DNA of 64,000 bases from Veillonella sp. DNF00869 (GTDB lineage: Bacteria > Bacillota > Negativicutes > Veillonellales > Veillonellaceae): the NCBI RefSeq assembly GCF_001553345.1, contig NZ_KQ960771.1, forward strand, positions 309,552 through 373,551, in the 5' to 3' direction. A program made the position numbers and the translations under genes. Of this stretch, positions 47,022-56,117 are shown piece by piece. The stretch's first letter is position 1. Each line of letters opens with the position of its first letter. A model generated the notes under the pieces. The model saw only the letters and a program-made list of their open reading frames with translations, had not been told where the DNA came from and made no database searches.

Positions 47022-47984
47022 TTATTTCATGCTTAACAGTACTATACCTAAGAAAGCCATTACCAAAGAAACAGCCCAGAATACATATACTACTTTTCGC
47101 TCACTCCAACCACCTAATTCAAAGTGATGGTGAATTGGACTCATACGGAAAATACGAACCCCTCTAGTTTTAAAAGATGCTACCTGTAAAATAACAGATA
47201 ATGCTTCTACTACAAATACAAAGCCTATCACAATTAATAGAAGTTCTGTTTTTGTAGCAATAGCCATCCCTGCAAAAGCACCACCTAATGCTAAGGAGCC
47301 TGTATCACCCATAAACACTTTAGCTGGATTCGCATTGAAATATAAGAATCCTAAGCAAACTGCACTTACGACAATACCAAAGAAGGTAACACTTAAAGAA
47401 CCTACTAATAATCCTACCACTGCAAAGGCAGCCCCTGCAATAGCAGAAACACCAGTTGCTAATCCATCTAAACCATCTGTTAAATTAACAGCATTAGTGG
47501 TTCCCAATATAATAATAAAAGCTAGCGCATAATAAGCATAACCAAGATCTACAGTGATATCCACTAAAGGAATCCACAAAGTAGTTGGTAAGGCTGCATA
47601 GGCGATTGAGATATAACAAAATATGACAGCCAATATCGCTTGACCTAGTAATTTTTGTTTTGCCGTTAATCCTAAGTTACGACGTTTGACAGCTTTGATA
47701 AAATCATCACTAAATCCTAATGCACCATGGCCTAAGGTTAAAAATAATAGCATCCACAATGTTACAGAATAGGGTGGTACTATGCAAACTGTAATGACTA
47801 AAGCTAGTATCATAAATAATCCGCCCATTGTTGGTGTCCCAGCTTTAGCTAAATGTGCCTGAGGTCCATCTTCACGAATCGACTGTTGTGCTTTCAATCG
47901 CTGCAATAGAGGAATCCCTATTTTACCGAATACTAATGTACTTACTAGGGCTAAGCCAAAGGCTAATGCATAGTCCATATTCAT
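47022..47984 (-). CDS. mraY: Phospho-MurNAc-pentapeptide transferase
   Basis: The polytopic membrane enzyme of 320 residues makes lipid I. The signatures GTPTMGGLFMI, DDFIKAVKRRNLGLTAKQKL, NAVNLTDGLDGLATG and SPIHHHFELGGWSE are present. It follows murF by 17 bases. Confidence 0.97.
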   Translation of the reverse strand: MNMDYALAFGLALVSTLVFGKIGIPLLQRLKAQQSIREDGPQAHLAKAGTPTMGGLFMILALVITVCIVPPYSVTLWMLLFLTLGHGALGFSDDFIKAVKRRNLGLTAKQKLLGQAILAVIFCYISIAYAALPTTLWIPLVDITVDLGYAYYALAFIIILGTTNAVNLTDGLDGLATGVSAIAGAAFAVVGLLVGSLSVTFFGIVVSAVCLGFLYFNANPAKVFMGDTGSLALGGAFAGMAIATKTELLLIVIGFVFVVEALSVILQVASFKTRGVRIFRMSPIHHHFELGGWSERKVVYVFWAVSLVMAFLGIVLLSMK

Positions 47985-48001
47985 GTCACATGTCTCCTTA
48001 C

Positions 48002-49366
48002 TTATTCATGTCGTTCTTTAAAATCTTCTATAATACGTTCCATTTTAAGACCACGAGATCCTTTCACTAGAATCACATCGCCATCTCGTTTTACATCATA
48101 ATAGGCATTGGCAATATCAAGATGACTTTTCCCTACATACACATAAGGAACACCCACTTGTTTAGCTATAGAAGCAGTAGTTTTCATCATATCACCAAAA
48201 GTAAATACCATATCATAGTGCTCTTCTCCAAGAAGTTTACCAATCTCTTCATGAGCTAGTTTAGAATGATCTCCCAATTCTAACATATCTCCTAGCATAG
48301 CTATTTTACGAGCTCCTTGTAATTGACTCATGGCACGAATGGATTCTGCCATACTATTTGGGTTCGCATTATACGCATCATTCAGAACTGTAAAGGTTGG
48401 AAATGCTACAATTTCTTGACGCATTGGAATTCCTGGAAATTCTTTAAAAGCTTCCACAATTTCAGCTTTTGGTACACCCAAAATCGTGCCAACTGCAATA
48501 GCGGATAAAGCATCATATACATTGTGAATACCAATCATTGGCAAAAATACTTTCCATTCACCAGAAGTATCACGAACAGTAAAATTAATGCCTTTTGATG
48601 TATATTCTAATTGAGTCCCTTGTACGTGAGAACCCTCTTGCATACCATAGGTCATAACCTTTGCATCCGTTACCTGTTCCATAGGCAATACAAAAGAATC
48701 ATCATGATTCAACACAGCCGCCCCCGTACTCGGTAATGCTTCTATCAATTCTTGCTTAGCTTTTCCAATATTTTCTTGAGACCCTAATAGTTCAATATGG
48801 CTAGTACCTACATTAGTAATAACTCCTATTGTAGGTTCTGCAATCTCCGCTAATTCAGCAATTTGACCAAGCCCACGCATCCCCATTTCAAGAACGCATA
48901 CATCATGATCTTCCGTCAATTGCAATAACATCTTTGGAACACCAATTTCATTATTATAATTTTTCTCTGTTTTTAATACTGTAAAAGCTTTTTCCAATAC
49001 AGCACTAATCATTTCTTTTGTTGTTGTTTTCCCAGAGGAACCAGTGATTCCAATAATAGGGATAGGAAAGCGTCTACGATGATAGGTTGCTAACTGCTGA
49101 TACGCCTGTAGTGTATCTTCTACTTCAATACAGACTAAGCCCTCTATCGTTTTTCCTCGTTTTACTACAGCACCTGTAGCACCACGTTCTTTGGCAACTG
49201 TTAAGAAGTCATGACCATCAAACGTCATTCCTTCCAAAGCAACAAATAATCCATTTTTTTCAATTGTACGGGTATCAGTTGATACATCAGCAAAGGAACA
49301 AGTACTTGTTCCTGCATAGAACCCTTGTGTTGCCTCTAGAACTTCTTGCACTGTAAATTGTGCCAT
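48002..49366 (-). CDS. murF: UDP-MurNAc-tripeptide--D-Ala-D-Ala ligase
   Basis: The 454-residue Mur ligase has the ATP loop GITGSSGKTTTKEMI (near 108) and NDAYNANPNSM. The start abuts the murE stop. It uses the dipeptide made by Ddl to complete the pentapeptide. Confidence 0.96.
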   Translation of the reverse strand: MAQFTVQEVLEATQGFYAGTSTCSFADVSTDTRTIEKNGLFVALEGMTFDGHDFLTVAKERGATGAVVKRGKTIEGLVCIEVEDTLQAYQQLATYHRRRFPIPIIGITGSSGKTTTKEMISAVLEKAFTVLKTEKNYNNEIGVPKMLLQLTEDHDVCVLEMGMRGLGQIAELAEIAEPTIGVITNVGTSHIELLGSQENIGKAKQELIEALPSTGAAVLNHDDSFVLPMEQVTDAKVMTYGMQEGSHVQGTQLEYTSKGINFTVRDTSGEWKVFLPMIGIHNVYDALSAIAVGTILGVPKAEIVEAFKEFPGIPMRQEIVAFPTFTVLNDAYNANPNSMAESIRAMSQLQGARKIAMLGDMLELGDHSKLAHEEIGKLLGEEHYDMVFTFGDMMKTTASIAKQVGVPYVYVGKSHLDIANAYYDVKRDGDVILVKGSRGLKMERIIEDFKERHE

Positions 49367-49367
49367 A

Positions 49368-50852
49368 TTATTTCTCCTTCAAGGCTTCTCTTGCCACTTC
49401 ACGATCATCAAAATGAATCGTTTCATCTTTTAAAATTTGATAATCTTCGTGACCTTTACCAGCAATAATAACTACATCTCCAGTAGTCGCCTCTCCGATT
49501 GCTTTATGAATAGCTTCACGGCGGTCTACAATCACTTCATAAGTCACAGCATCATGTAATCCTTCTTTCACCCCTACTTCTACATCTTTTACAATTTGTA
49601 TAGGATCTTCTGTACGTGGGTTATCGGAAGTCACAAACACTCGATCTCCAAACTGTGCTGCAATACGCCCCATGATTGGACGTTTCGTAGCATCTCGATC
49701 ACCACCGCAACCAAAAACAACTAAAATACGGTTATCAACAATTTTCTTCGCTGTTTGTAAAATGTTTTCTAGTCCATCTGGTGTATGTGCATAATCAACA
49801 ACCACTGCAAAATCTTGTCCTTCTTCAATGAGCTCAAAACGTCCTGGCACCGCTGTAAAAGTAGTTAAAGCACTTACAATCTCCTCCATCGTCAATCCTT
49901 CATATAAAGCCGCTCCTACGGCAGCCAAGGTATTATACACATTGAACATACCCGCAATTTTCGTGGAAATTGAATAGTTTTTTCCATCATAGGACAAGTT
50001 GAACTTAGAAGATTTAGCAGTAATAGCTAACTCAGAGGCATTCATAGTACCTTTACCTTCTGTACTATACGTAATCATAGGTGCTGTAGTCACATCTACA
50101 ATAGCTTGACCATAATCATCATCTACGTTTATAACAGCACCTTTACCTTCTTTCATCTGATAGGATGCACTTACTTGTTTAAATAGCTTAGATTTTGCTG
50201 CTAAATAATTATCGAATGTCTTATGAAAATCCAAATGATCTTGAGTTAAATTAGTAAATACAGCTGTATCGTACTCTACCCCCGCCGTACGACCTAATGC
50301 TAGCGCATGAGAAGATACTTCCATAATACAATGTGTCACACCAGCATCCACCATTTGCTGTAAAATTTGCTGTAAATCCGCTACATCTGGAGTTGTATTA
50401 TGAATTGGATAGGATTGATCATCAATCAAAATATGAACTGTACCAATAATCCCCACTGTATAACCTTGGGATCGTAGCATATGTCCAATAATATGTGTAG
50501 TTGTAGTTTTACCATTCGTTCCGGTTACACCAATCATTCGCATTTTAGAAGCTGGATAATCATAGAAGAATGGAACAGCATCTTGCAAAGCTTGACGCGT
50601 ATCGTCTACGTATAGAACGGTTACATTATCTGGTACTATGACTGGTTTTGATGCAATAATCGCCACAGCCCCATCCTCTATAGCCTTATTCACAAAGCTA
50701 TGACCATCGACAGTAGCACCTACTAAACATATAAATAAACTTCCTTCTTGCACTGTTCTGGAATCCGCAGTAATATGACTTACTACAGATGTTACAGGTC
50801 CTTCTACCTTCTTAGGAGATACAATTTTTACTATTTCTTCCACGCGCTTCAT
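49368..50852 (-). CDS. murE: UDP-MurNAc-L-Ala-D-Glu--meso-diaminopimelate ligase
   Basis: The 494-residue Mur ligase carries GVTGTNGKTTTTHIIG and, near the C-terminus, TSDNPRTEDP. DNPR is the motif that marks meso-diaminopimelate specificity, so the wall is the Gram-negative chemotype. I chose ATG 50852, seven bases after GGAGG; the other upstream starts lack spacing. Confidence 0.95.
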   Translation of the reverse strand: MKRVEEIVKIVSPKKVEGPVTSVVSHITADSRTVQEGSLFICLVGATVDGHSFVNKAIEDGAVAIIASKPVIVPDNVTVLYVDDTRQALQDAVPFFYDYPASKMRMIGVTGTNGKTTTTHIIGHMLRSQGYTVGIIGTVHILIDDQSYPIHNTTPDVADLQQILQQMVDAGVTHCIMEVSSHALALGRTAGVEYDTAVFTNLTQDHLDFHKTFDNYLAAKSKLFKQVSASYQMKEGKGAVINVDDDYGQAIVDVTTAPMITYSTEGKGTMNASELAITAKSSKFNLSYDGKNYSISTKIAGMFNVYNTLAAVGAALYEGLTMEEIVSALTTFTAVPGRFELIEEGQDFAVVVDYAHTPDGLENILQTAKKIVDNRILVVFGCGGDRDATKRPIMGRIAAQFGDRVFVTSDNPRTEDPIQIVKDVEVGVKEGLHDAVTYEVIVDRREAIHKAIGEATTGDVVIIAGKGHEDYQILKDETIHFDDREVAREALKEK

Positions 50853-50867
50853 CTGCATTCCTCCAAT

Positions 50868-50899
50868 CAAAGTGAAAGCAGCCCAAAAGGACTGCCTTC
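50868..50899 (-). terminator. Hairpin between ftsL and murE
   Basis: GCAGTCC, TTTT, GGGCTGC with one mismatch, then TTTCACTTTG on the minus strand. The T-run is weak, so at most it attenuates. It sits where ftsI is usually found. Confidence 0.45.
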
Positions 50900-50900
50900 A

Positions 50901-51308
50901 TTATTCTCTAATATCCTTTTTCATCGTAACATTACGTTCTTCCACTGTATTCTTGCTAGTGTAAACGAAATTATCTGGTAATACCATGCCAAGTTTTTGT
51001 TGTGCAATCTTTTGAATGCGTGTAGGAGATTTTAACTCTGCTAATACTAGATTATACTCATAATTAGTGCGATTTTCTAAAACTATTTGATCTTGTAGAT
51101 TGACAGTTTCTTTTCTTGTATTTTCTGTGACACCAGTTAATAGCAAACAAATCATACCGAATACAATTCCCATAAGAACTGTAGCCAAACAGTGTCGCAT
51201 ATCTGGCGTAAGATCCATAATAAAGTCAGGGGCATTGGATTTCTTTCTTCTGACTGGTTCAACATAGGGCGCTGATTGTTCCCAATACGCGGCCTTTCGC
51301 ACTAACAT
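50901..51308 (-). CDS. ftsL: FtsL-like septum protein
   Basis: The 135-residue bitopic protein has a cytoplasmic tail (1-38), one transmembrane helix (about 40-60), a coiled-coil stretch (about 65-90) and the KIAQQKLGMVLPD motif common to FtsL/DivIC proteins. Position between rsmH and murE supports FtsL. Sequence identity in this family is low, so the name rests partly on context. Confidence 0.82.
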   Translation of the reverse strand: MLVRKAAYWEQSAPYVEPVRRKKSNAPDFIMDLTPDMRHCLATVLMGIVFGMICLLLTGVTENTRKETVNLQDQIVLENRTNYEYNLVLAELKSPTRIQKIAQQKLGMVLPDNFVYTSKNTVEERNVTMKKDIRE

Positions 51309-51323
51309 AAATATTCCTCCTAA

Positions 51324-52256
51324 CTATAATTTTACGGCTACCCTTAACTTGGCACTACGGGACCGTGGATTTACTCCTACTTCTTCTTTGCTTGGCTCTA
51401 CAGCCTTATTCTTAGCTTTCACTGTTGGCACATGATGACATACACAGACTGGTAAATTAGGTGGACATGTGCAACCTTGAGATAATTCTTTAAAAGTTTG
51501 TTTGGTGATTCTATCCTCTAGGGAGTGGAATGTAATCACAGCTATTCTTCCATCAGGCTTTAGCATGGATGTAGCATCTACAAAAGCATCATGCAAAATT
51601 TGAAGTTCCTGATTCACTTCGATACGAAGTGCTTGAAAGGTTCGTTTTGCTGGATGCGGACCATCTTGTCTAGCCTTTACAGGTATGGCACGTTTGATGA
51701 TATCCACCAGCTGAAATGTAGTCACTATAGGCGATTCTTCTCTAGCTTCCACAATAAATTGAACAATTCGTTTCGCCCAACGCTCTTCCCCATAGTCCCA
51801 GATAATGCGATACAAGTCATCACTCGAATAGGTATTCACTATTCTTTCTGCCGTTAAGGATCCACTTTGATTCATACGCATATCCAAAGGTCCATCTTGC
51901 ATATAAGAAAACCCTCGATCCGCTGTATCTAATTGATGGCTAGAAACCCCTAAATCAAATACAAATCCATCTACTTTATAAATGCCTGACTCTTGTAAAG
52001 CTTGTTTTAAGTTAGAAAAGTTTGTTTGAATCACTTTCACCTGACAAGACAAATCAGATAATCTCTGAGAGGCTGCCTCTAATGCCGCTACGTCTTGATC
52101 TAAACCAACAATCATACCTTTTGAGGATAACCGTTCTCCAATGGCATGGGAATGTCCCCCACCACCTAATGTACAATCCACATAGGTTCCATCTGGTTTA
52201 ATTGCCAATCCGTCTAGCGTTTCACTGAGTAATACACTCACATGATGAAAGTCCAT
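51324..52256 (-). CDS. rsmH: 16S rRNA m4C1402 methyltransferase
   Basis: The 310-residue enzyme has VDCTLGGGGHSHAI for SAM binding, FDLGVSSHQLDTADRGFSYM, and RIAVITFHSLEDRITKQ. It follows mraZ by 10 bases, the standard start of the cluster. Confidence 0.97.
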   Translation of the reverse strand: MDFHHVSVLLSETLDGLAIKPDGTYVDCTLGGGGHSHAIGERLSSKGMIVGLDQDVAALEAASQRLSDLSCQVKVIQTNFSNLKQALQESGIYKVDGFVFDLGVSSHQLDTADRGFSYMQDGPLDMRMNQSGSLTAERIVNTYSSDDLYRIIWDYGEERWAKRIVQFIVEAREESPIVTTFQLVDIIKRAIPVKARQDGPHPAKRTFQALRIEVNQELQILHDAFVDATSMLKPDGRIAVITFHSLEDRITKQTFKELSQGCTCPPNLPVCVCHHVPTVKAKNKAVEPSKEEVGVNPRSRSAKLRVAVKL

Positions 52257-52266
52257 AATGCCTCAC

Positions 52267-52704
52267 TTAAAATCCAATATCATCCAAATCAAGTTCTTCT
52301 GCCATCGCCTCAATATTACCATAAATTTCGTTGTTATAAGCTTCCCAACGAGTTTTACTCCAAATCTCGATGCGTTCGCCATTACCAACTACAACTACAT
52401 CTTTTTTTAACTCCCCATGAGCACGAAGATTGCTAGGTATTAGTACACGACCTTGTTTATCAAACTCAAGGTCAGCAGCCCCACCTACAAAAAAACGCAC
52501 TAATCCACGTTGGTTGGCTTTATTAGAGCTTTGAGAACTTAATTTTTTTGCAATTTCATCAAACTTTTCTTGTGTGTAAATGGCTAAGGTGTTATCAAAA
52601 TATCTAGTAACAACACAGGTATCACCTAGTTGTTCACGCATTTTGGCAGGAACTATCATACGTCCTTTACTATCAATTGTATGTGAAAATTCACCTTTAA
52701 ACAT
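52267..52704 (-). CDS. mraZ: Transcriptional regulator MraZ
   Basis: The 145-residue protein holds two AbrB-like swapped-hairpin halves: FSHTIDSKGRMIVPAKMRE and LEFDKQGRVLIPSNLRAH. In E. coli and Mycoplasma it binds short direct repeats near its own promoter and controls the cluster; such repeats are present upstream. The start has AAGGAGGTG. Confidence 0.96.
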   Translation of the reverse strand: MFKGEFSHTIDSKGRMIVPAKMREQLGDTCVVTRYFDNTLAIYTQEKFDEIAKKLSSQSSNKANQRGLVRFFVGGAADLEFDKQGRVLIPSNLRAHGELKKDVVVVGNGERIEIWSKTRWEAYNNEIYGNIEAMAEELDLDDIGF

Positions 52705-52745
52705 AGCAAGGACACCTCCTTTTCCTACACCTTCTCGCCCTTATT

Positions 52746-52789
52746 ACCACTATATGGTAAATTTTACCACAATTCCCCACTTTTAACAA
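52746..52789 (-). promoter_or_regulatory. mraZ promoter with MraZ-box-like direct repeats
   Basis: TTGTTA (52789-52784), 17 bases, TAAAAT (52766-52761). GTGGG begins at 52780, GTGGT at 52770 and GTGGT at 52750 on the minus strand, a 10/20-base period as in MraZ boxes. Two boxes lie in the promoter spacer. A palindrome GGTAAAATTTACC covers the -10. Confidence 0.65.
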
Positions 52790-52924
52790 CAAACAAATAC
52801 TAATTTAATAGATATTTATACATATTATTTTCTCATACTCATTACTACCGAACATTATTGCTAATATTTATTAATATGTTCGTATATTTCACTTTAATAT
52901 CGAACATTTTATTATTTAAAAAAG

Positions 52925-52939
52925 GTGGTAAAAAGTGGG
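52925..52939 (+). promoter_or_regulatory. Second MraZ-box-like pair
   Basis: GTGGT (52925-52929) and GTGGG (52935-52939) on the plus strand, 10-base period, flanked by A-runs, about 150 bases upstream of the mraZ promoter and in the opposite orientation. Confidence 0.4.
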
Positions 52940-53029
52940 AGTAATTTTACATATTTTGCCGATATTTATATAAAATGATATCCAATTAAACAGTGCATCC
53001 CTAATCCTTATACTTACTAATTTTAAAAC

Positions 53030-53067
53030 AAAAAAGATAGCCGAATCATTGATTCAACTATCTTTTT
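53030..53067 (-). terminator. Aminotransferase terminator
   Basis: AAAAAGATAG-TT-GAATC, AAT, GATTC-GG-CTATCTTTTTT on the minus strand; A- and T-runs on both sides make it bidirectional. Confidence 0.85.
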
Positions 53068-53114
53068 ATCACTTCTATAGTAACTATTCTATTGTCTCTA
53101 TTTTTTCTCTTAGT

Positions 53115-54359
53115 TTATAATTGCCCCACTCGTTTCATAGCATCATAAATTCGTTGTGCCAATCCAGTAATTTGTCTTTTAGGAATGGAACATACAGCAA
53201 TGCGAACACCACCAGCTACAGGAATTAAAAATATATTTTCTTTTTTCAATTCATCTGCCAAGGCCTTTGGATTATCGCTTGGAATTGTTGCAAAGAAACC
53301 ACCCATGTATGGCAACATTGGTAAGCCAATCGCTTTTCCTTCACATTCCAAGATACCTGCCCGTTCTTCTACGAGACGAGAGTAGCAATTACGTTCCTCT
53401 TCATAACGTTTTAATTTTTCAGGATCAAGCACGATATTAGCAACCGTACGCATAGCAGGTCTATTAATGTTAGACCAAGTACCACGAGATGTCATTTGGT
53501 TAACATCAAAAAACTCCTGTGCCACTTCTTTATCAGAAGTAATACCTAACATACAACCAACACGTTGACCATACATGGTGAATCCTTTTGAAATACTATA
53601 GCATACAACTGTTAAAATATCTTTTGACAAATGCTCAAACTTTTTAAAGAATCGACGTACATCTTCTTTAGGTCCGGAGAAATCAATATACGCAGCATCT
53701 ACACCAATAATAACTTTATTTTTACCTGTATTCACTATACCTTTCACTAAGTCTAATACATTATCCCAATCGCTGTCGCACAAGGAAAACCCTGTTGGAT
53801 TATTGCCAGGTGTGTTAAAAATAACTACCACATTTTCTTGTTTCTCAGCAATATCTAGCACTAAAGATTGCAAAGCTTCAAAATTGAACTTATAGTTCTC
53901 ATCAAATAATGGGTATGTAACTAATTCTCGTCCATTATCTTGGCATATTTGCTTGTATGCCCCCCAGTACCAATCAGCGGTAATTACCTTATCACCTAGT
54001 TCTGTATAATTGTGAACCAAGTGATGAATACCACCTGTACCACCCGCTGTGGCTATCCCTTCAATATAGGCATCTGGCCGAGATTGTCCAAAACATTCTT
54101 GTTTACATGCTTCCACAAACTCTTTTAACCCTTCAATCGGTGCATATGCAACATATTCATTACGTGGCAAATTACGAAACTCATCTTCTACCACCTTCAA
54201 GAAAACAATATCGCCATTTTCATCTAGGATAGATCCGACAGTTCCAATTAATACATTTTCTTTGCCATATTGTTTCGCTGCCTCTTGAGCTTGTGAATTT
54301 GTCGCAAAGATAACATCATTTGCTTTTTTCCCACGCGCTTGTTTTGCTGCCATACTCAT
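53115..54359 (-). CDS. PLP-dependent class I aminotransferase
   Basis: The fold-type I aminotransferase has about 414 residues. FNTPGNNPTG, the Asp in GVDAAYIDF and the Schiff-base lysine in YSISKGFTMYGQRVG are visible, with a substrate-carboxylate arginine in GGVRIAVCSI. The wide NTP-type pocket suits an aspartate or aromatic aminotransferase; the substrate is not decided. ATG 54359 follows AGGAAGG. It is downstream of livF but separated by a terminator and has its own promoter. Confidence 0.85.
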   Translation of the reverse strand: MSMAAKQARGKKANDVIFATNSQAQEAAKQYGKENVLIGTVGSILDENGDIVFLKVVEDEFRNLPRNEYVAYAPIEGLKEFVEACKQECFGQSRPDAYIEGIATAGGTGGIHHLVHNYTELGDKVITADWYWGAYKQICQDNGRELVTYPLFDENYKFNFEALQSLVLDIAEKQENVVVIFNTPGNNPTGFSLCDSDWDNVLDLVKGIVNTGKNKVIIGVDAAYIDFSGPKEDVRRFFKKFEHLSKDILTVVCYSISKGFTMYGQRVGCMLGITSDKEVAQEFFDVNQMTSRGTWSNINRPAMRTVANIVLDPEKLKRYEEERNCYSRLVEERAGILECEGKAIGLPMLPYMGGFFATIPSDNPKALADELKKENIFLIPVAGGVRIAVCSIPKRQITGLAQRIYDAMKRVGQL

Positions 54360-54406
54360 AGTAAACACCTTCCTATATTAGTTATATATTTTATATTTAT
54401 AATACT

Positions 54407-54435
54407 AGTTTACAAGAAAAATCATTCTCCTACAA
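54407..54435 (-). promoter_or_regulatory. Aminotransferase promoter candidate
   Basis: TTGTAG (54435-54430), 17 bases, TAAACT (54412-54407), 48 bases before the gene. ACATGtagctCATGT lies just upstream. Confidence 0.45.
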
Positions 54436-54579
54436 GACATGTAGCTCATGTATACACAATAGTTTTTATCACCATTCAATTTTCTTTATATTGTAAAGAA
54501 TAGATTCTGCACACTCTTATGATAGTATACATATACTCCATTTCTATCGGCAACAACCACAAATTCAAAATACTTACAC

Positions 54580-54621
54580 TAAAAAGCAGATACACAACCA
54601 TAATGGATTGTATATCTGCTA
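54580..54621 (-). terminator. livF terminator
   Basis: AGCAGATATACAATCC ... GGTTGTGTATCTGCT with TTTTTAG after it on the minus strand, closing the liv operon. Confidence 0.85.
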
Positions 54622-54637
54622 ATTATTTTAGAGTATT

Positions 54638-55348
54638 CTATTCTACTTTACCGCCTAAGTATGCTTCCATCACTCTAGGGTCGTGACGAATTTCTTCGGC
54701 TGGTCCTGAAAGAACGATTTTACCTGTTTCTAATACATATGCATAGTCAGCGATTTTCAAAGCTTGACGTACATTTTGCTCTACTAACAATACTGTCGTT
54801 CCTTCGGCGCTAATCTCTTTGATAACTTCAAAGATTTCATTCACTACCAAAGGCGCCAAACCCATGGATGGTTCATCTAGTAACAACAGTTTCGGACGAG
54901 CCATTAAAGCACGACCAATGGCAAGCATCTGCTGTTGTCCACCAGATAAAGTACCACCTAATTGGTAACTACGTTCGTCAAGAATAGGGAATCGTTTGAA
55001 CACTTTTTTAATATCATCGTTGATTTCAGCATCCTTACGAATATAGGCTCCCATTTCTAGATTTTCGTAAACACTCATATCTTGTAATATTTGGCGACCT
55101 TCTGGAACGAGGGAAATACCAGATTTCACAATATCATGAGTTTTCATAGATGTAATATCTTTACCTTCAAAGGTAATGCGACCTTCTGTAGGTTTTACTA
55201 AACCCATGATAGAACGCATGGTTGTCGATTTACCGGCACCATTGGCACCAATCAAAGATACAATAGAACCTTGAGGAACTTCTAAGTTAATAGACTTTAA
55301 GGCTGTTATATGACCATAACCAGCTACTACATTTTCAATTTTTAACAT
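54638..55348 (-). CDS. livF: Branched-chain amino acid ABC transporter ATPase LivF
   Basis: This ATPase has 236 residues. Walker A GANGAGKSTTMRSIMG, signature LSGGQQQMLAIGRAL and Walker B KLLLLDEPSMGLAP are intact. VPEGRQILQDMSVYENLEMG is typical of LivF. Its start follows the livG stop by one base. Confidence 0.95.
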   Translation of the reverse strand: MLKIENVVAGYGHITALKSINLEVPQGSIVSLIGANGAGKSTTMRSIMGLVKPTEGRITFEGKDITSMKTHDIVKSGISLVPEGRQILQDMSVYENLEMGAYIRKDAEINDDIKKVFKRFPILDERSYQLGGTLSGGQQQMLAIGRALMARPKLLLLDEPSMGLAPLVVNEIFEVIKEISAEGTTVLLVEQNVRQALKIADYAYVLETGKIVLSGPAEEIRHDPRVMEAYLGGKVE

Positions 55349-55349
55349 G

Positions 55350-56108
55350 TTATTCCTCCTTTCCTAAGTACGCTTCGATTACATCTGGATTGTTTTGAAT
55401 TTCTTGTGGAGTTCCTTCTGCAATCTTTTTGCCGAAGTTCAACACTGCTAAGCGGTCACAAATATTCATCATCAACGCCATATCATGCTCGATGACTACC
55501 ACGGTAATACCTAAATCACGGATTTTTCCGATCAATTGGCGCAACACCTCTGTCTCACTATCGTTCATACCTGCCGCAGGCTCATCCAATAAAATCAATT
55601 GTGGATGCGTTGCCAAGGCACGAGCAATTTCCAAACGACGTTGCTTACCATATGGTAAGGATGTAGCCACTTCTTCAGCATCTTCCTCTAACCCAACCAA
55701 TTTTAAAAACTCATAGGCAATACCACGGCAACGCTCTTCTTCAATGCGTTGGCGTTTTGTATGGAAGAAACTAGACAACACTCCAGAACCTGTGCGACAA
55801 TGCATGCCTGTCAATACAGTCTCCAACGCCGTCATATTACCAAAGAGACGAATATTTTGGAACGTCCTAGCAATCCCCATTTCCACTGTACGATGTGGTT
55901 TTATGCCAACTACATTCATACCATCAAAGACAATATTACCAGTACTTACAGGGAATACTCCAGTAATTAAGTTGAATAACGTAGTTTTACCAGCACCATT
56001 AGGTCCAATAACACCAAAGACTTCCCCTTGATTCACTTGGAAGGTAACCCCTGTCAAGGCAGCCACACCGCCAAAGCTTTTACTTACATCATCTAATTGT
56101 AATAGCAT
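55350..56108 (-). CDS. livG: Branched-chain amino acid ABC transporter ATPase LivG
   Basis: This ATPase has 252 residues. Walker A GPNGAGKTTLFNLITG, the atypical signature LPYGKQRRLEIARAL and Walker B LILLDEPAAGMND are present; ARTFQNIRLFGNMTALE is typical of LivG. It pairs with LivF on the inner face. Confidence 0.95.
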   Translation of the reverse strand: MLLQLDDVSKSFGGVAALTGVTFQVNQGEVFGVIGPNGAGKTTLFNLITGVFPVSTGNIVFDGMNVVGIKPHRTVEMGIARTFQNIRLFGNMTALETVLTGMHCRTGSGVLSSFFHTKRQRIEEERCRGIAYEFLKLVGLEEDAEEVATSLPYGKQRRLEIARALATHPQLILLDEPAAGMNDSETEVLRQLIGKIRDLGITVVVIEHDMALMMNICDRLAVLNFGKKIAEGTPQEIQNNPDVIEAYLGKEE

Positions 56109-56117
56109 GGTTACCTC

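Larger units (their letters stand above)
52705..53029. other. Regulatory region upstream of mraZ
   Basis: It contains the mraZ promoter and repeats, a second plus-strand repeat pair and very AT-rich sequence to the aminotransferase terminator. No gene was seen. Confidence 0.6.
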
